A stretch of DNA of 64,000 nt, from contig JAKSXM010000007.1 of the NCBI GenBank assembly GCA_022575985.1, positions 7,876,501-7,940,500 on the forward strand, read 5' to 3'. Numbering within the stretch: the stretch's first letter is position 1; every line of letters starts with the position of its first letter. The position numbers and the translations under genes are program-made. The notes under the pieces are model-generated. The model was not told the origin of the DNA, did no database searches, and worked only from the letters and a program-made list of their open reading frames with translations. Positions 19,895-32,418 of this stretch are shown here, piece after piece. The DNA is from Anagrus nilaparvatae (taxonomy: Eukaryota; Arthropoda; Insecta; Hymenoptera; Mymaridae).

Positions 19895-20262
19895 AAATTA
19901 ATTTCCCTTTTTTAAAGTCATTTTAAGAATTGTGAGTTTTGTGATGTCGAGAAACTAAAATCCAAAAATGACTTGCAAAAAATTCTATAAGCATTTGCGC
20001 AAAAATTGCCCAACCGATGTAAAAATTTTTAGGATTAAAAAACTCGTAAAAAGTGTGTTTAAAACTGGAATTTACTTTTTTTCATATGCCAGGTCAAAAG
20101 ATTCATAACCATTTAAAAACACCCATGGTAGTTTTTACTGATTCAAGGGTGTTTTTCTTATTTCCAGCTGTTTTGGACCCTGGATTCGGATTCAGCGACC
20201 CAAAAAAACTGTAGTAGACCTTTTCTCATGCTGGTTACGGTTTTCAGACCAATTACCTCATC
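19895..20262 (-). repeat. Interspersed repeat R, copy 2 (empty site)
   Basis: Reverse complement of the repeat at 14985-15620, without the ~306-bp middle insertion. Matches include 'GTCGAGAAACTAAAATCCAA', 'GGTCAAAAGATTCATAACCA', and the final 'CTCATGCTGGTTACGG'. Confidence 0.8.
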
Positions 20263-21731
20263 ATGACTGAAGTATTGCCCATCTGTGTCGGTTACCGGAA
20301 TTTTGAGGTATAGATTTTTTGAAAATGGATCAATAAAGAAATCTAAAAAAGAATTTTATCCCAATTCAGCACGTTTTAAAATAAAGAAAAGCTTAAATTC
20401 CGAAATAATTTATCAAATTTGTTAATTTATTTAAAAAATTTTGTATTATTACAAATAACGAATTCGAATCTTTTATTAAATTTTTAATAAATTAGAACTA
20501 CAATAAAATTTAACTTATACTAAAGGTTCCTCTTTAAGTAACTAAAGAAAAACTAAAGCAGCTGGTAAAACAAAAATTTACAAAATTATTGTCGAATTAT
20601 CGTGTAATCAATTCAAAATTAAAAAATATGAGAAAATACAAAAAAAAATATTTTAATACAAGTAACTAAAAAATAAGTTTTTTTTGGGTCATACAAACAA
20701 AAAGTGAAAAAAATATTTTTTAATACATCAGAAAAAAAAAAAATTTTAGATTATCTGGCTATCGAGGTGATTCACTCAGACTTACTACTCTATTTGATCG
20801 ATCATACATATGTATAAGTATTATAACTTCATTCGATACAGTAGAAAAAATATGGTAAAAATTGAACAAACGTTATTCTAAATTAACTATTCTTGATAAA
20901 AATGAATATAAAATACATTTTTTTAAATAATTAAAATATTTTTCAATTAATACTTTTTAACAACATATTAATTACCTAGTAAAATAAATTATATACTGTC
21001 TTGTATAACATAAAATTTTATTAAATAAACATTACTTATTTCCTTTAGTCTTATTGTTACCAACATATTTGATGATAAGTAAGTACATAATTTAATTTAA
21101 AAAATTTAATTTTATTTTGAATATTATAATATTTTAATTTTGTACAGATTCTACTGTAAAAATACTGATTTTTGTATCACGTTGTATGCATAAATGTCTG
21201 TTTAAGTAAAACATTTTTCGACAAAAAATCAATAAGCTTTATTATCTGGAAAACTCTAGTTTTTAGTGTTTACAGGGAATGGTCAAGTCAGCACATTTTT
21301 TATATACATAAAATTTGATTAAAAAACAACCGCTAACTGGCTGTGTGAAATTGATTAATATTAAAGGCAAAGATAAATGATATATCTACTATATAGATCC
21401 CTTTTTTTGTTTACATTAAATTTTAATTCATGCACCCTCCTCTGGATATAATATTTTGATCAATTTCATGGGATGCTGTGTTTTTTATAAAGGACTCCGC
21501 ACAAACCTTATGGGATTCGGGTTTCGGCGGAATTGGCTAAATTTTTGGTATGTTGTACATTTTGTCATCCTGAGCAAAAGTCTCAATGGGCATGAAGCTC
21601 CAAAATGCTTTCTTCGGCTCCTACAAAGCTCCAAAGCTCCACAGATCCAATATTATTTACTACTGAAAAAGGTCATATTTTATTTTTTAATGCATCTTTT
21701 GATAAATAAAAGTATACAGTCTTACGTTTTT
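20263..21731. other. AT-rich stretch, no gene seen
   Basis: No exon recognised on either strand. The open frame starting at 21456 has no known domain and runs into the palindromic repeat cluster, so it is not called. Confidence 0.55.
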
Positions 21732-22430
21732 GAGGTCGCTAAATTCAAATCTAATGTCAGAAAAAAGATATTGTTACTTGACAGCTATCAACTAGCTGTC
21801 AAACGGTAATTTATAATCGGGATTTATAAAACCAACACACATATATATATGTTTTTTTTTGTCGCTGAATTCAAATCTGATGTCAGAAAAATGATATTGA
21901 CAGTTGACAGCTGTCAACTAGCTGTTAAACGGTAATTTATAATTGGGATTTATGAACCCAACACACATATATATGCTTTTTTTGTCGCTGAATTCAAATC
22001 TAATTTAAATTCAGTGACCACTAAAACACATATTTTATTGTTGATTTTATAAATCCCAATTGTTAATAACTTTTATGTTGAAAACAAGTTGACAACTGTC
22101 AACTGTCATTATTAGTTTTTTAGATTTGAATTCAGCGACGTCAAAAGCATACACATATGTACGGATTTTTTAAATCCCGATTACTTATTACCGTTTTACA
22201 GCTAGTTGACAACTGCCAACAGTAAATATCAATTTTTTTTCAGCAGATTTGAATTCAGTAACGACAAAAGCATATATATATATGTGCTGATTTTTTAAAT
22301 CCCGATTACTTTCGACCGTTTGGCAGCTAGTTGACAGCTGTCAATATCATTTTTCTGACATCAGATTTGAATTCAACGACAAAAAAATATATATATGTGT
22401 GTGCTGGTTTCATAAATCCCTATTTTCCCA
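21732..22430. repeat. Palindromic cluster of ~125-bp units
   Basis: The unit contains, in order, GTCGCTGAATTCAAATCTGA, TGTCAGAAAAATGATATTG, the perfect palindrome GTTGACAGCTGTCAAC, an AGCTGTCAAACGGTAATTTA block, CGGGATTTAT, and a CACACATATATATATG tract. Two complete units read forward (21732-21860, 21861-21983); the third is cut at about 22001 where the sequence turns over into inverted units (to 22019, 22020-22140, 22138-22264, 22265-22380, plus a partial to about 22430). Outer and inner units differ by scattered substitutions, so the turnover is not a fresh assembly error. No protein frame of interest lies inside. Confidence 0.85.
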
Positions 22431-24009
22431 ATTTTTAGCCTTCCATATCTAATCACCTTTTTTATATAAGTTTTAACTTTTTTTTTTTGACTATTTTTAA
22501 CTTTCTGACACGTTTTTGCGTATACGTGAAAGAATCAATTTTTTTGCAATTCACTCTTCTAACTTTAGTATCTCGAAAGGATATTCTATCCTTTTTTAAA
22601 ATTATTTTTATTTCTTTTTTTTCAAATTAAATATTAACTCGGAGACTTTTAGGTGTTAATAGAAAAATATTCATTTGAATTTAATCATTTTTTTATCTCC
22701 AATACTTACTTTTAGCGAATCTAAATTTTTAATTTATTAGCATTATCGATTTTTGAATTATTAATTAGTGAATTGCAGAAATTTAATAAGCATTCCCTAT
22801 TATATAACTATAAGGAAATTTTTTTATAAAAGTTTTAGCTGACCTTGGGTAATAATTAATTACTTCGGATTAAAAAAATTCAATTTTTTTATTTACCAAA
22901 TTTCAGTTTTGAATTGAAAAATTTTATTTTCTTGTTAACAGCTAGAAGCAAAGTATTTTCCGGCTACGGAGTGATTCAAAAATACGCGTTTTCTCGCAGA
23001 TACAATGAACAAGTTTCTTACATTAAGTAAAATAATCGGAAAAAGAAAATGATTTAGCAGCATATATGCACTTACATCATATCAGAGATTTTAAGCTTGA
23101 AAGTTTAATCCTTTCTATATTTGAGTATTATATTTGAGTTAAACTCAGGTTAAACTTCTGTTATAACTCAGAGGTTTTAATACTTTATAACAAAACTACA
23201 TGTGCATTATGAACCTATGCTCTTATCAGTAATTAAGGCTAAAACTATTATAACTTACTACTCTTACTTTTATAATTTAATTCAATATTTTATAATAAAA
23301 GCTCGCGTGCTTTCACTTAAACACGTAGTTGTGGTTCAATATATAAAAGATTAATGTGGTTTTTGACACAACAATTTTATTAGAAATGCTTTAGATCGTA
23401 AACGGGAAACCACAATAATATCGTTTAAATTTGAAATTATTAAATAACTATTCCATAACTATTGGTGATTTTAAAAAAATACAAGCATTTAAATCAAGTA
23501 CAAGAATATTTCTTATTTGACAAAGAGGAACTTTTCATATAAAAGATTCTATTTATTTCAAACACAAATTATCCTTGGGTACAATTTAATTATAATTACT
23601 TTTTGATTTAACAAATTTTGATACATTTTTTGCCCGTTTATATATTGCTAATCCTAAAAATAACAAGAAATAATTTAAGTAAGGAATAATGTTATAACTG
23701 GCTGTATAAAAAAATTTATTTTATAAATAAATAGCTACAACTTTTTACAGAAAAGGTTTTTCAAAAAATTTCCTACAGTGCCTCAATCTAATATTGAATG
23801 CTCTTCAACTTTTGATCCAAAGTTCTAAGATTTGAAATCTTAGACGTTTAGGGCCAAAAATTTAACAAATAAACGTTCTCAATTATTTTTTTTTTCATTT
23901 TTGCAAAAACTGGATAAAAAGTTGGGTAAAACTAAATGAAACGTAAATGATTTGAGAACAAAGGAGCGTTTTGTTCCTTAAGAAAATTCTTTTACAAATG
24001 GCATACCAA
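22431..24009. other. AT-rich stretch, no gene seen
   Basis: Only A/T-rich sequence with poly(T) runs. No frame with recognisable protein content. Confidence 0.5.
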
Positions 24010-24180
24010 AGCATTCCAGGATCTTTCCCTACATCTACTTCCTGTAAAAAGGTGATTATGACGTGCTTGGCGTCTTTGACCTACTTTCGCATGGAATCGC
24101 CACCAATTTCTTGGTAGAATACAGGACCTCTTTTGCACATCATCGATCGTCACTAAAATGGTTTCCCCTTTTTAGAATTT
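24010..24180 (-). pseudogene. Small GC-richer coding-like relic, unassigned
   Basis: On the minus strand two overlapping frames read like old coding sequence: ETILVTIDDVQKRS and, one frame over, FYQEIGGDSMRK. Together with the locally higher GC content this suggests a frameshifted fragment of a former gene, perhaps a transposase. I cannot assign a family, and chance is not excluded. Confidence 0.25.
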
Positions 24181-27033
24181 CTAATATTTTCTGCTTCCAA
24201 ATCCAAATAATAATTAACTATTACATTGAAAAATTTTTATAAATAACTAAAACACTTATCTCAATTCCAAAATTTACTAAACGACTACGCACAGTGTTCT
24301 AAACAGTACACAATAGTACATATTTTTTTTCAACATAAATTAAGAAAAGTAAATAAATAAAGAATAATGAAATTTTTATGAAGATACGTCTTCCTTTAAA
24401 AAAAAGGTAAGCAATTATTTATTTAAAAGTGTCAAGTTTAAAAATATATATGTCACGTTCTTCCTTTTATTTAAAATTCATAAAATGACAAATATTCTAT
24501 GAAACAACAAAATAAAGACTGTATTTAATAAAAGAAATTCATATACTACTTTTACCTTAAACTGAATATTTCACTTTGCTTTTTCATTGCTTTTTTATTT
24601 ATAAGATAATAATTATTATTGTAACCTTTAGTTTTCTTTTAATTCACATTGACCTCTTTATAGGAACCATGAACTTTATTGCTAACAAAAAAAGCTAACA
24701 AAAGACGTAAAATTATAAACTTTAAAAATTAAAATAAAGCAGAAATTTTAAGCAAAAATTAAGCAGATCAACTTGGTAGTGTATTCATACATTTGATTGC
24801 TGTCAATAGTTGTCAAAGATGAAATTTCCAAAATGAGAAAAAAAATTTTTTCCTCCCATCCCTTCACGTACATCAAGCAGTACTATTGCTTCAAATGATC
24901 GAGACGATTAAGGAATTCAGACAATGGAATTTTAAATATTTTCATACTAGTGGACAATTTTTTTCTCTCTACATGACTATCGACAGTTGATACTCGAATT
25001 TGTCACTTGTAGTTTTTTCTACCTTTTTTTCCAATACACATTTTTTTTCAAAGGGGTAACGTAATTCTATACATACCACATTTATGGATTCTCTTCTCTT
25101 TTCAATATGAGGTGTAAAATTTCCTAAAGAAAATAAATTTGATCTACCAATTCTCAAAGTATATACGGGTGCAAGCATATTCAAATTTCTATATATTGAT
25201 TGTAAATGAAAAATATTATCGATTTAGTACCTTCTTTTTTTTTTGTTACTAAAATATTTCAAATTATTGAAAATATACTTTTTTCGATATTATTTATTTC
25301 TGTAATTACAATATATTTTTAATATCTATATTTTATTAAGAAAAAGTTTTTTTTAATGAATATTTATAGATTAATTTTTTTTTTTAGTTCTAATTATTGA
25401 TTTATAGATTTTAAAAAAATACATGCATTTTCTGTAAAAAAAAATTTACCCAATAATTTATATTGCATTTAAGTTTTTTTGTTGTTACAGTTTTAGTTCA
25501 ATACACAAAATTTTTTGTACTTTTTTTAATGTTTTAATTTATTTAGTATAAGGGGGTAACACTAATTAATAGGATCATGACCCCTAATGAAATTGTCTTA
25601 AATTATTTGAATTGAAATTTCTTGTCATCCTGAACAAAATGTAAAATTTACCTACATTTGCCTAAAAATATCGTAAAATTTTAATTATAAAAGGTATAAT
25701 TGTAAAAATAAATAAATCCAATGAATAAAATTACAATTAAGTATAAAAGAGTTCGTCCCATTAATTTGCTTTAAAAAAATTCAAATAAAGAAAATAAAAT
25801 AAAAAAAATAAACGTAAATTAATCAAATGAATTATAAATGTGTAATAAATTGACAGAGTACTTTATTCTGATTTAGTATTTTACTTTGATGTTATTGTAA
25901 TGCATACATCATAGCAAAGAGGATTCGCATAATACTGATTTACACTAAGCCTGTGACGATATATAACATATTTACAAACACTAGCCCTGATTATATACTC
26001 AAGATATAAATAATTTATACTGCCCAAAAAATATAGTACATTGCTTAATTCACTATTTATAACATAATTCAGCATGCTTGAAGTTTTAAATGAACCAGTA
26101 CTTTTTTTTGTAATTTGTGAAAAATTATGTAGTTAAAGAGCTAAGTCCTGGCATAAAGGGAAAACCAGCAAAACTGTCCATTATTAAAATGAATCGGTTT
26201 TTCTTTTTATCGTGTGCGCTTAATTTTAATTAAAATGTGATATTTAGTATGAAAATATACAGTCGTAGTTGAACTATAAAACTTTATTTTTATCATTTTA
26301 ACATAGTTATTTTTAATCAAGTAATTCACTTTTTAATTACCAACATGCAGAGAAGTATAAATGTATTTAATCAAATAATAATTTATGTATGACAAAAAGT
26401 TTAAATTAAAATTTTTTTTAATTGTTGTTTACTTTATCATTTTTAAATTTTAATATTCCAAATATATGTTTAAGCAATTTTCAAAAATTCACTTTTTTAA
26501 TTTTCATTTCTTTGAAAAACAAAAAAATACGTGTCAAATAGCTTTTGATATAGTTTCAAATTATGCAAAAAAATCATTAAAATTCCAACCCATTCAAGCT
26601 CCCTATAGAAATTTGTTAAAAGCATTTTTTTAAATATTCGTATTGACTTAATTATATTGTAAATAATATTGTAATAAAATGTTAATCTCTAAAAAAAAAA
26701 AAAATTATTAAAATTAAGTTCGAGATTATAGAAATGATTTGTTAAAAATTAATTTTTTGAGTGTACTTTACTTAATATCCAATCAAGCAAACAATTTTTT
26801 TTCGCTTTTTTTCTAACAATAGACAAATGACTTTTATCTAAAAAGAACTGGTACACTGATGTGTAAAAAGAAAGTTTCTGCATGTTACAAAAAAAATTTA
26901 GCCAGAAAAAAGAAAATTATCTGAAAAAGAACTTTCTTTTGAAGTTTTTTTTCTTTACTTTTTGTCAGAAGTTCATCAATCGTCTGCACTTCTTTTTTTT
27001 TACACTAATCTATAGAAGAACGTTAAATACTAC
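24181..27033. other. Long AT-rich stretch, no gene seen
   Basis: No exon recognised. The short open frames at 24969-25184 and 25881-26075 (minus) have no domain, no partner exons and no conserved motif. Confidence 0.5.
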
Positions 27034-27300
27034 ACTGAAAAAAAATCCGGTTGTCTTTATCGGAATTCTGGTTTCGGCAAATATAATTTTATTTTTCTTT
27101 TAAATTGTTGCAAATGACATAAAACCTAAAAAGTGTAAGAAAAATTTTTTTTGGTTCAAAATTTTTTTAAAGTCCCACCATGCCTAGGAGTTCACATTTT
27201 AAACGAATAAAACTCATTTTTTTTAAATTTTCTTTACATTTCAAGACGATTTCAATCTTCTAAAACAAAAAAAAAAAATTCAGCAACCGGAATTTTTTTA
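27034..27300. mobile_element. ~265-bp MITE-like element with short TIRs
   Basis: CTGAAAAAAAATCCGGTTG (to 27053) and CAACCGGAATTTTTTTA (27284-27300) are inverted repeats. The interior is A/T-rich with no protein. 'ACACTGAAAAAAA' is a common start of short insect inverted-repeat elements. A target duplication was not resolved. Confidence 0.45.
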
Positions 27301-29554
27301 CCTTGTACTACCAATCTGTTATAAGAAGAAAGAATCACAGTGAAAAAGTAAAATTATTACACATTTCTCATGTCTGATAATTTTTTTTAAATATACATAA
27401 TCGCCTGCGTAAAAAAAATTCTTGCATACAACTCATTGAGGATGTCCGTTATGTTATTCAAAAATATTTGTTAAAAATGATTAGATAAATATAATTAATG
27501 CATATTTTTGATTAAACATTTATTCATAAACATGTAGTACAATTAATTTTATAAAATCCTAAGAAGCGTTAATATCGTCAGGAGCACCAGAGCCAAAAAG
27601 ATAAAGAAGTAATCTTTCCATTGAATTTTTATTATTATTCAACGACTTTTTTTCAATAAATAAAACAGAAGTACAAATATAGTGACCTTATGTCATGTGT
27701 ATTTATAGGGATGTTTTATATATGAACGTGCCCTCACAAGCACTTGCGTGCTTAATAAGAGCTCATTTCTTTTTGCACCCCTCTTTGTACATTAAATGAT
27801 AACACAAGAAATTTATGCCTACTTAAATGCATAAACTAAAGTATTGCTAGTGGGTTTCTCTACTTTTTTTAAAACTGTTATATCTCGTTAAATTTCTTTA
27901 TTCTATCATTATTATTATTATTATTTTGAAGAGCATAAGCAAAAACTAAACTGTTTCGTTTTGGGCCATTTCGCATTGCAGCCATCGTGCTAAACGTTTT
28001 TTGCTTATCATATAATGTATATTATCTATTTTTGGCTTCCTTCCGTTCATTTTCTGTTCTGTATTAACTATTTAACTCTTATAGAGTTTCTGTGCCTGTG
28101 TATTTATACGTGTTTTTATTTTATACTTGAAGGCCATTTGATGTTTTCAATTTGTACAGACTTTAAAAACATTTTTCTTTTACGATTTTTTACCTTATTT
28201 TTATCTTTTAGAATGGAACTGGAAATGGAATTTAGATACTTCGTTTGAAGTATACAAAAAATAAAAATTATGTTTGATACTTAGTAATATATTTTATATT
28301 GATCAAAAAAATATACAAGGTATTCAGACTTTGATTGAAGCACCTTTAGAACCTAACGTAACATGCTTTTTTGAGTAGCCATATGGGTCGATATTCCTCA
28401 AGTGTATGTAAACCTAATTCTTGGGTCTTCAAATCGGTCCCAAAATATTTTTCGCTCAAAGTACTATCGAAAATAAGTTACCTCTCCAATTTTTAGCCTC
28501 CTAGGTCTTCTCCTTGATTTTTTACAGCCAAATTACTTTTTTTTGTGCTTTTTATTTTTTTAAATTTTAAGAGCGCAAAAATTACTAAGAACTCTCTCAG
28601 ACTCTTATTTTATTGCAAAAAAATTTTTACTTTTAATTCCAGATAGGAAATTTTCCTGGCTATCCAATTCCGTGGTTGCAATTTTTTTTCGAGTTGCGCA
28701 TGCGCGAGAAATCGAGTAAATACGTTCCAACTTCTAGCATTCATAACCCCCCTGCTGACAAACCAATTTTACTTTTTAAACACCCAAAATTTTCGTCTTC
28801 ATGTACACTTCTTATGGTAAAATTTTTGTTTTGTTTTTTGGCTCCCTTAAAAAACTAGAGCAAAAAAACTGATTCCAAAATTTTCATTTTTTAAAAATTT
28901 CAAATTTCCCGCCAATTCAGGTGACCAATCGAAAATCTGAACAAAAATTTGGATTCCGCGCGAAATTTCATCTATGGATATACATTTTCATGTTTTTACA
29001 AGCTTATATGTTGAGACAGCGAAATTTGAAAGACTTTCCCGATTAATGTCGATTAATTTAGCACAATTAAAAAAAAAAAAAAAAAAATAGGGTTAAATCC
29101 AGCTGAATGGTATCGTCTTGCAAAATGACCTTCACCAATTGACCCCAAATTGGGCAGATGTTTAGATATATATGAAACATGATTCCTCCCTATTATTTAG
29201 CTCTCTTGGTGCAAAATTGCCCACATTGGGCCCATTTGAATTTTTTTGGAAGTTTTCAAATTTACCTACTCATAATTTTTTTAGCAATTAATTTATAAAA
29301 CCGAAAAGATGTAAAAAAAAATATTTTCAATAGATACCCTATGGAAAATTTCCCGTGGAATTCGATTTTTTGGTTGGTATTAGCCTAAAATGCTTCAAGA
29401 CGCCAGAAAATGAAGATTTCGGTCTCTGATTTTGATTTTTTAGAAATTCAAATTACCACATATGTGGCAATGATTTTTAAAACACCACTAGTAATTTGTA
29501 ACCATTAAATAAATAGTATTCTAGGAAAATCATTGTTCCTAAAATCCTTATTAC
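27301..29554. other. Non-coding stretch, partly repeat-like
   Basis: No exon recognised. The part at about 28330-29460 is less AT-rich than the flanks and reads like decayed interspersed repeat; a run of about 20 A lies at 29069-29087. The frames at 28015-28248 and 28676-28858 carry no known motif. Confidence 0.45.
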
Positions 29555-29705
29555 TCTAGCACCCTTTATCGAACTTATTCTGAGCCCCTAAATCAAGATT
29601 ATTCTGAATCCCTAAATCGAAATTATTTTAAGCTCATTTGACCCCTCCCCCTAACGACATGCTTGAAGTACCCCTCTGCTTATAAACATGTTCTATGTTA
29701 AAAAA
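29555..29705 (+). repeat. Dispersed family S, partial copy
   Basis: 'CTTATTCTGAGCCCCTAAATC' style units repeat about three times (spacing ~26 bp), then CCCCTCCCCC and the terminal 'TATAAACATGTTCTATGTTA'. Confidence 0.7.
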
Positions 29706-30560
29706 CAATGATTTTTTTTTATTTTTTGATATTTTTTTTATTTTTTGATGGAAACAATCTTGAGACAGAAATTTTTAAAAATTTGTAGTTAAGATTTTTT
29801 GATCAAAAAATATTTTAATTTTTTGAAATGTTTGAATTTGTAAATGCCAGAAAATTAATATTTGTGACTGAATGAATTTTATTAATATTCAATAAATTTC
29901 CTCAAACAACATTTATAAAATAATACAAAGTTAAAAAAAAAGATAAAATTAAAATTGAAATTTATTAATACATACCCTTTTTTTAAGAGAATCAAAGAAA
30001 TTTTTATTTTAATTGATTTTTTTTTAAGTTACCAATTGCACTACTTCATGTATATTTTTATTCCTTTTTATTTATTTTAGTCATTCAGTGTATGCAGTGT
30101 ATAAATAAAAATGAAATGATGCATTCAATAAAAATGAACTTATTATTACGTTTGAGAGAACTGAAACTAATAATTTTCAACTTTTATGCGGGATGAAAGA
30201 GAATTTTTAAATTTGTGCATTAATAAGTTTTTTTTTTCAGAGAAAAAAAATATGGAATTACAAAATAAAGTTAATTATTTTCAAAAAAAAAAAAAAATGC
30301 GCATTGATATTTATAAATAATTTTTTTTTTAACAGAAAGAAATACAAATAAAAACATAAAAATATTCAATCTGAATAATTTTATTCGATAAATTGAGCTA
30401 ACAATTGTTTGGATATTTCGCCTCTGGCTAAATAGTGTGAGGCTCGTCAGTACGTACACTATTTAGCCTTTTCGTAGATACCCATTAATAATAATTTTTG
30501 TATAAAACAAAGTTTTTTAAAGCTTATTTTATTTTTATGTGTAATATAATAAGGAAAAAA
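29706..30560. other. AT-rich stretch, no gene seen
   Basis: Poly(T)/poly(A)-rich sequence without recognisable exon or repeat unit. Confidence 0.5.
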
Positions 30561-30632
30561 TATTTTGGTTCCTCATACAGAGGAACCACTGTAACAGATA
30601 AAATTTTGATTTCTGATTTTTTGGCATATAAG
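30561..30632 (+). repeat. Dispersed hairpin repeat, copy 2
   Basis: GGTTCCTC (30567-30574), loop ATACA, GAGGAACC (30580-30587) form a perfect 8-bp stem. The flanking sequence matches the copy at 8611-8675, and the hairpin core is the best conserved part. Confidence 0.65.
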
Positions 30633-30724
30633 CACGTTTTGAGACTCCAGGAAGCTAAAAAACCAATATTTTAAAAAAGTATGTATTTGTGTATTTATGT
30701 AAAAATCGTATATTTATTGACATT

Positions 30725-30739
30725 AATCTAACCAAGTTT
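30725..30739 (+). repeat. Target-site duplication, 5' copy
   Basis: AATCTAACCAAGTTT, exactly repeated at 31421-31435 just past the poly(A) tail of the element between them. Confidence 0.92.
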
Positions 30740-31102
30740 CCGAGGGGACGTTGGACGCACCGCCTTATCATCGATTTGGAAAGCTGGATGAACCGTGATC
30801 ATGGAGAGGTAGACTTCTACCTCACACAGTTCCTAACTGGTCACGGTTATTTCCGCGATATGCTTTTCAAGTGGAGCAAGGTGACATCTCCGGAATGCTT
30901 GCATTGCCCGGGCGAGCTGGACACCGCTGAGCACACCTTTTTTGGGTGTCCTCGCTTCGCTGAAGGGCGACCGCCCTTCGATGAATGGAGGCCGGAAGTA
31001 GTCGTCCCGGAAATGCTGCGCAGTGCCGCTAACTGGTACAGTGTGGCAGAGTACGTACGGGCGACACTGATTGGAAAAAAGGAGGAAGGTTTCCTCTCGT
31101 AG
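30740..31102 (+). CDS. ORF2 C-terminal fragment of the non-LTR element
   Basis: 120 residues from PRGRWTHRLI to the stop at 31100-31102. The order is: a conserved basic start, FLTGHGYF, then FKWSKVTSPECLHCPGELD, EHTFFGCPRF (zinc knuckle), and a tail with AEYVRATLIGKKEE. These blocks are characteristic of the region after reverse transcriptase in R1- and Jockey-like ORF2. There is no start codon of its own, so it is unlikely to be translated as a functional protein. Confidence 0.85.
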   Translation, partial: PRGRWTHRLIIDLESWMNRDHGEVDFYLTQFLTGHGYFRDMLFKWSKVTSPECLHCPGELDTAEHTFFGCPRFAEGRPPFDEWRPEVVVPEMLRSAANWYSVAEYVRATLIGKKEEGFLS

Positions 31103-31393
31103 GAAAATCTCCTCCTTTATTGACAGGGTATGGCGAAGAAATGCCTGGGCTGCATTGTTTCCGGACCGAAGTAATACCTAAACAGGGAGTCCCGGTCCGG
31201 ATTCTATGATATTGTCATAAATGCAGGAGGGTGGGGAGTTTAGTGGGTATTGTAATTCCTCAATTGTGTATATCTGGGCAACCCCAGATACAAATTTGAG
31301 GTTGAGTCCCACATAACTATACAGTACGCGTGTATGGTATGCGTAAATGCATTCTCCTCGTCCTACGAAAAAGACCCCTTCTTGAAGGGGCCC

Positions 31394-31420
<27 letters not shown>
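30740..31420 (+). mobile_element. 5'-truncated non-LTR retrotransposon copy with poly(A) tail
   Basis: The 681-bp copy carries the last 120 codons of ORF2 (30740-31102), a ~290-bp 3'UTR and a 27-A tail (31394-31420). The protein part has a CX2CX8HX4C knuckle (CLHC...EHTFFGC), found near the C-terminus of R1/I/Jockey-type ORF2 proteins, where it is thought to help bind element RNA. Identical 15-bp target duplications flank it. The first ATG-initiated frame (from 30689) starts in host DNA and is not a real start. Composition is far more GC-rich than the host, and the frame and duplications are undamaged, pointing to a recent insertion by target-primed reverse transcription. Lacking reverse transcriptase and endonuclease, it cannot move alone. 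Confidence 0.92.
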
Positions 31421-31425
<5 letters not shown>

Positions 31426-31435
31426 AACCAAGTTT
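31421..31435 (+). repeat. Target-site duplication, 3' copy
   Basis: AATCTAACCAAGTTT, directly after the poly(A) tail; identical to 30725-30739. Confidence 0.92.
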
Positions 31436-31864
31436 AAGAATTAATCACTTGACAAATTTAAAATTACAGATAACAAAACATAAAATAAGAAAACTATGCG
31501 AATAAAAATATTAATGCCAATGACAATAAAGAAAAATGAAATAATTTTTTAAAAGATTTTAGGTTCAGGTGCTTTTTGATCAGTTTTCCAAGGAAGTCAG
31601 GGGACCTTATTAGTCACCATAAAATTAATAAATTTGTAAGCATTCCAGAATATATTGGAAGGTAAAAAAATGACGTTGCGAGAAATTCTTTTTCTCGCCA
31701 GAATGCTTCACAGCAACATTGTGCAATTTAAAAGCAATCTGTACTGAAAAAACTACAATAAATTTGGTTACCGAACTATACAAGGATCGGATCATTTTCT
31801 GATCAAATTTATATCAATAAACAACAATTGATCAATTCAATTTATTTATTAATAATAAATATTT
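31436..31864. other. AT-rich stretch, no gene seen
   Basis: No exon or repeat recognised. Confidence 0.45.
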
Positions 31865-32418
31865 CCCGAATAGAATCTAAGTTTGGAAGCCGTACTTAAA
31901 AGTCTGGCCCAGATCCGGCTGCCGCATCTCGCCATACTTCGACAATATATCGTTTAATCAACTAAATTTATTTAACTGAAACTTTGTTATTTTACTAAAG
32001 AAACTTTTTTTTTTTAATTTTAAACATTTTTCATGATAAAATTTATAAAATTTTAAATTTTAATTAAAGAAAAAAAAAACACGTAAAGTATAAACAAACA
32101 TGCTTGTATTATAACCTAAAAAATAATGTATACAATTTTATAAAATAAATAACAATCTTAAAATTATTTATCCATAACACAAGCAGAAAAAATAAAAATA
32201 CGCGTTTTTACACATGAATATTACTTAATTTAATAAAAAATATAATTAAATTTTTATCACCCATGTTGTTTATTTATATTTGTTTTATACGCTAAGTTCG
32301 GAATTATAATAAATGCTGATCTGGCCCTGGTCCGGGTTCCATACCTGGCCGGATCTGGAAAGTATGGCTTGTTATTAAACCGGGCCGGAGCAGCCCATAT
32401 TTGCAGATTCTATTCGGG
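31865..32418. mobile_element. ~554-bp inverted-repeat element with GC-rich ends
   Basis: CCCGAATAGAATCT (31865-31878) and AGATTCTATTCGGG (32405-32418) are perfect 14-bp inverted repeats. The next ~70 bases inside each end are GC-rich and loosely complementary, with AGATCCGGCTGCC on the left and GGCCGGATCTGG on the right, while the interior is AT-rich. No transposase frame is present. The minus-strand frame at 32304-32519 only crosses the right arm. Confidence 0.65.

Noticed and set aside
21456..21809. 117-codon plus-strand frame
   Set aside because: No motif, and its end lies within the palindromic repeat cluster, which is non-coding elsewhere.
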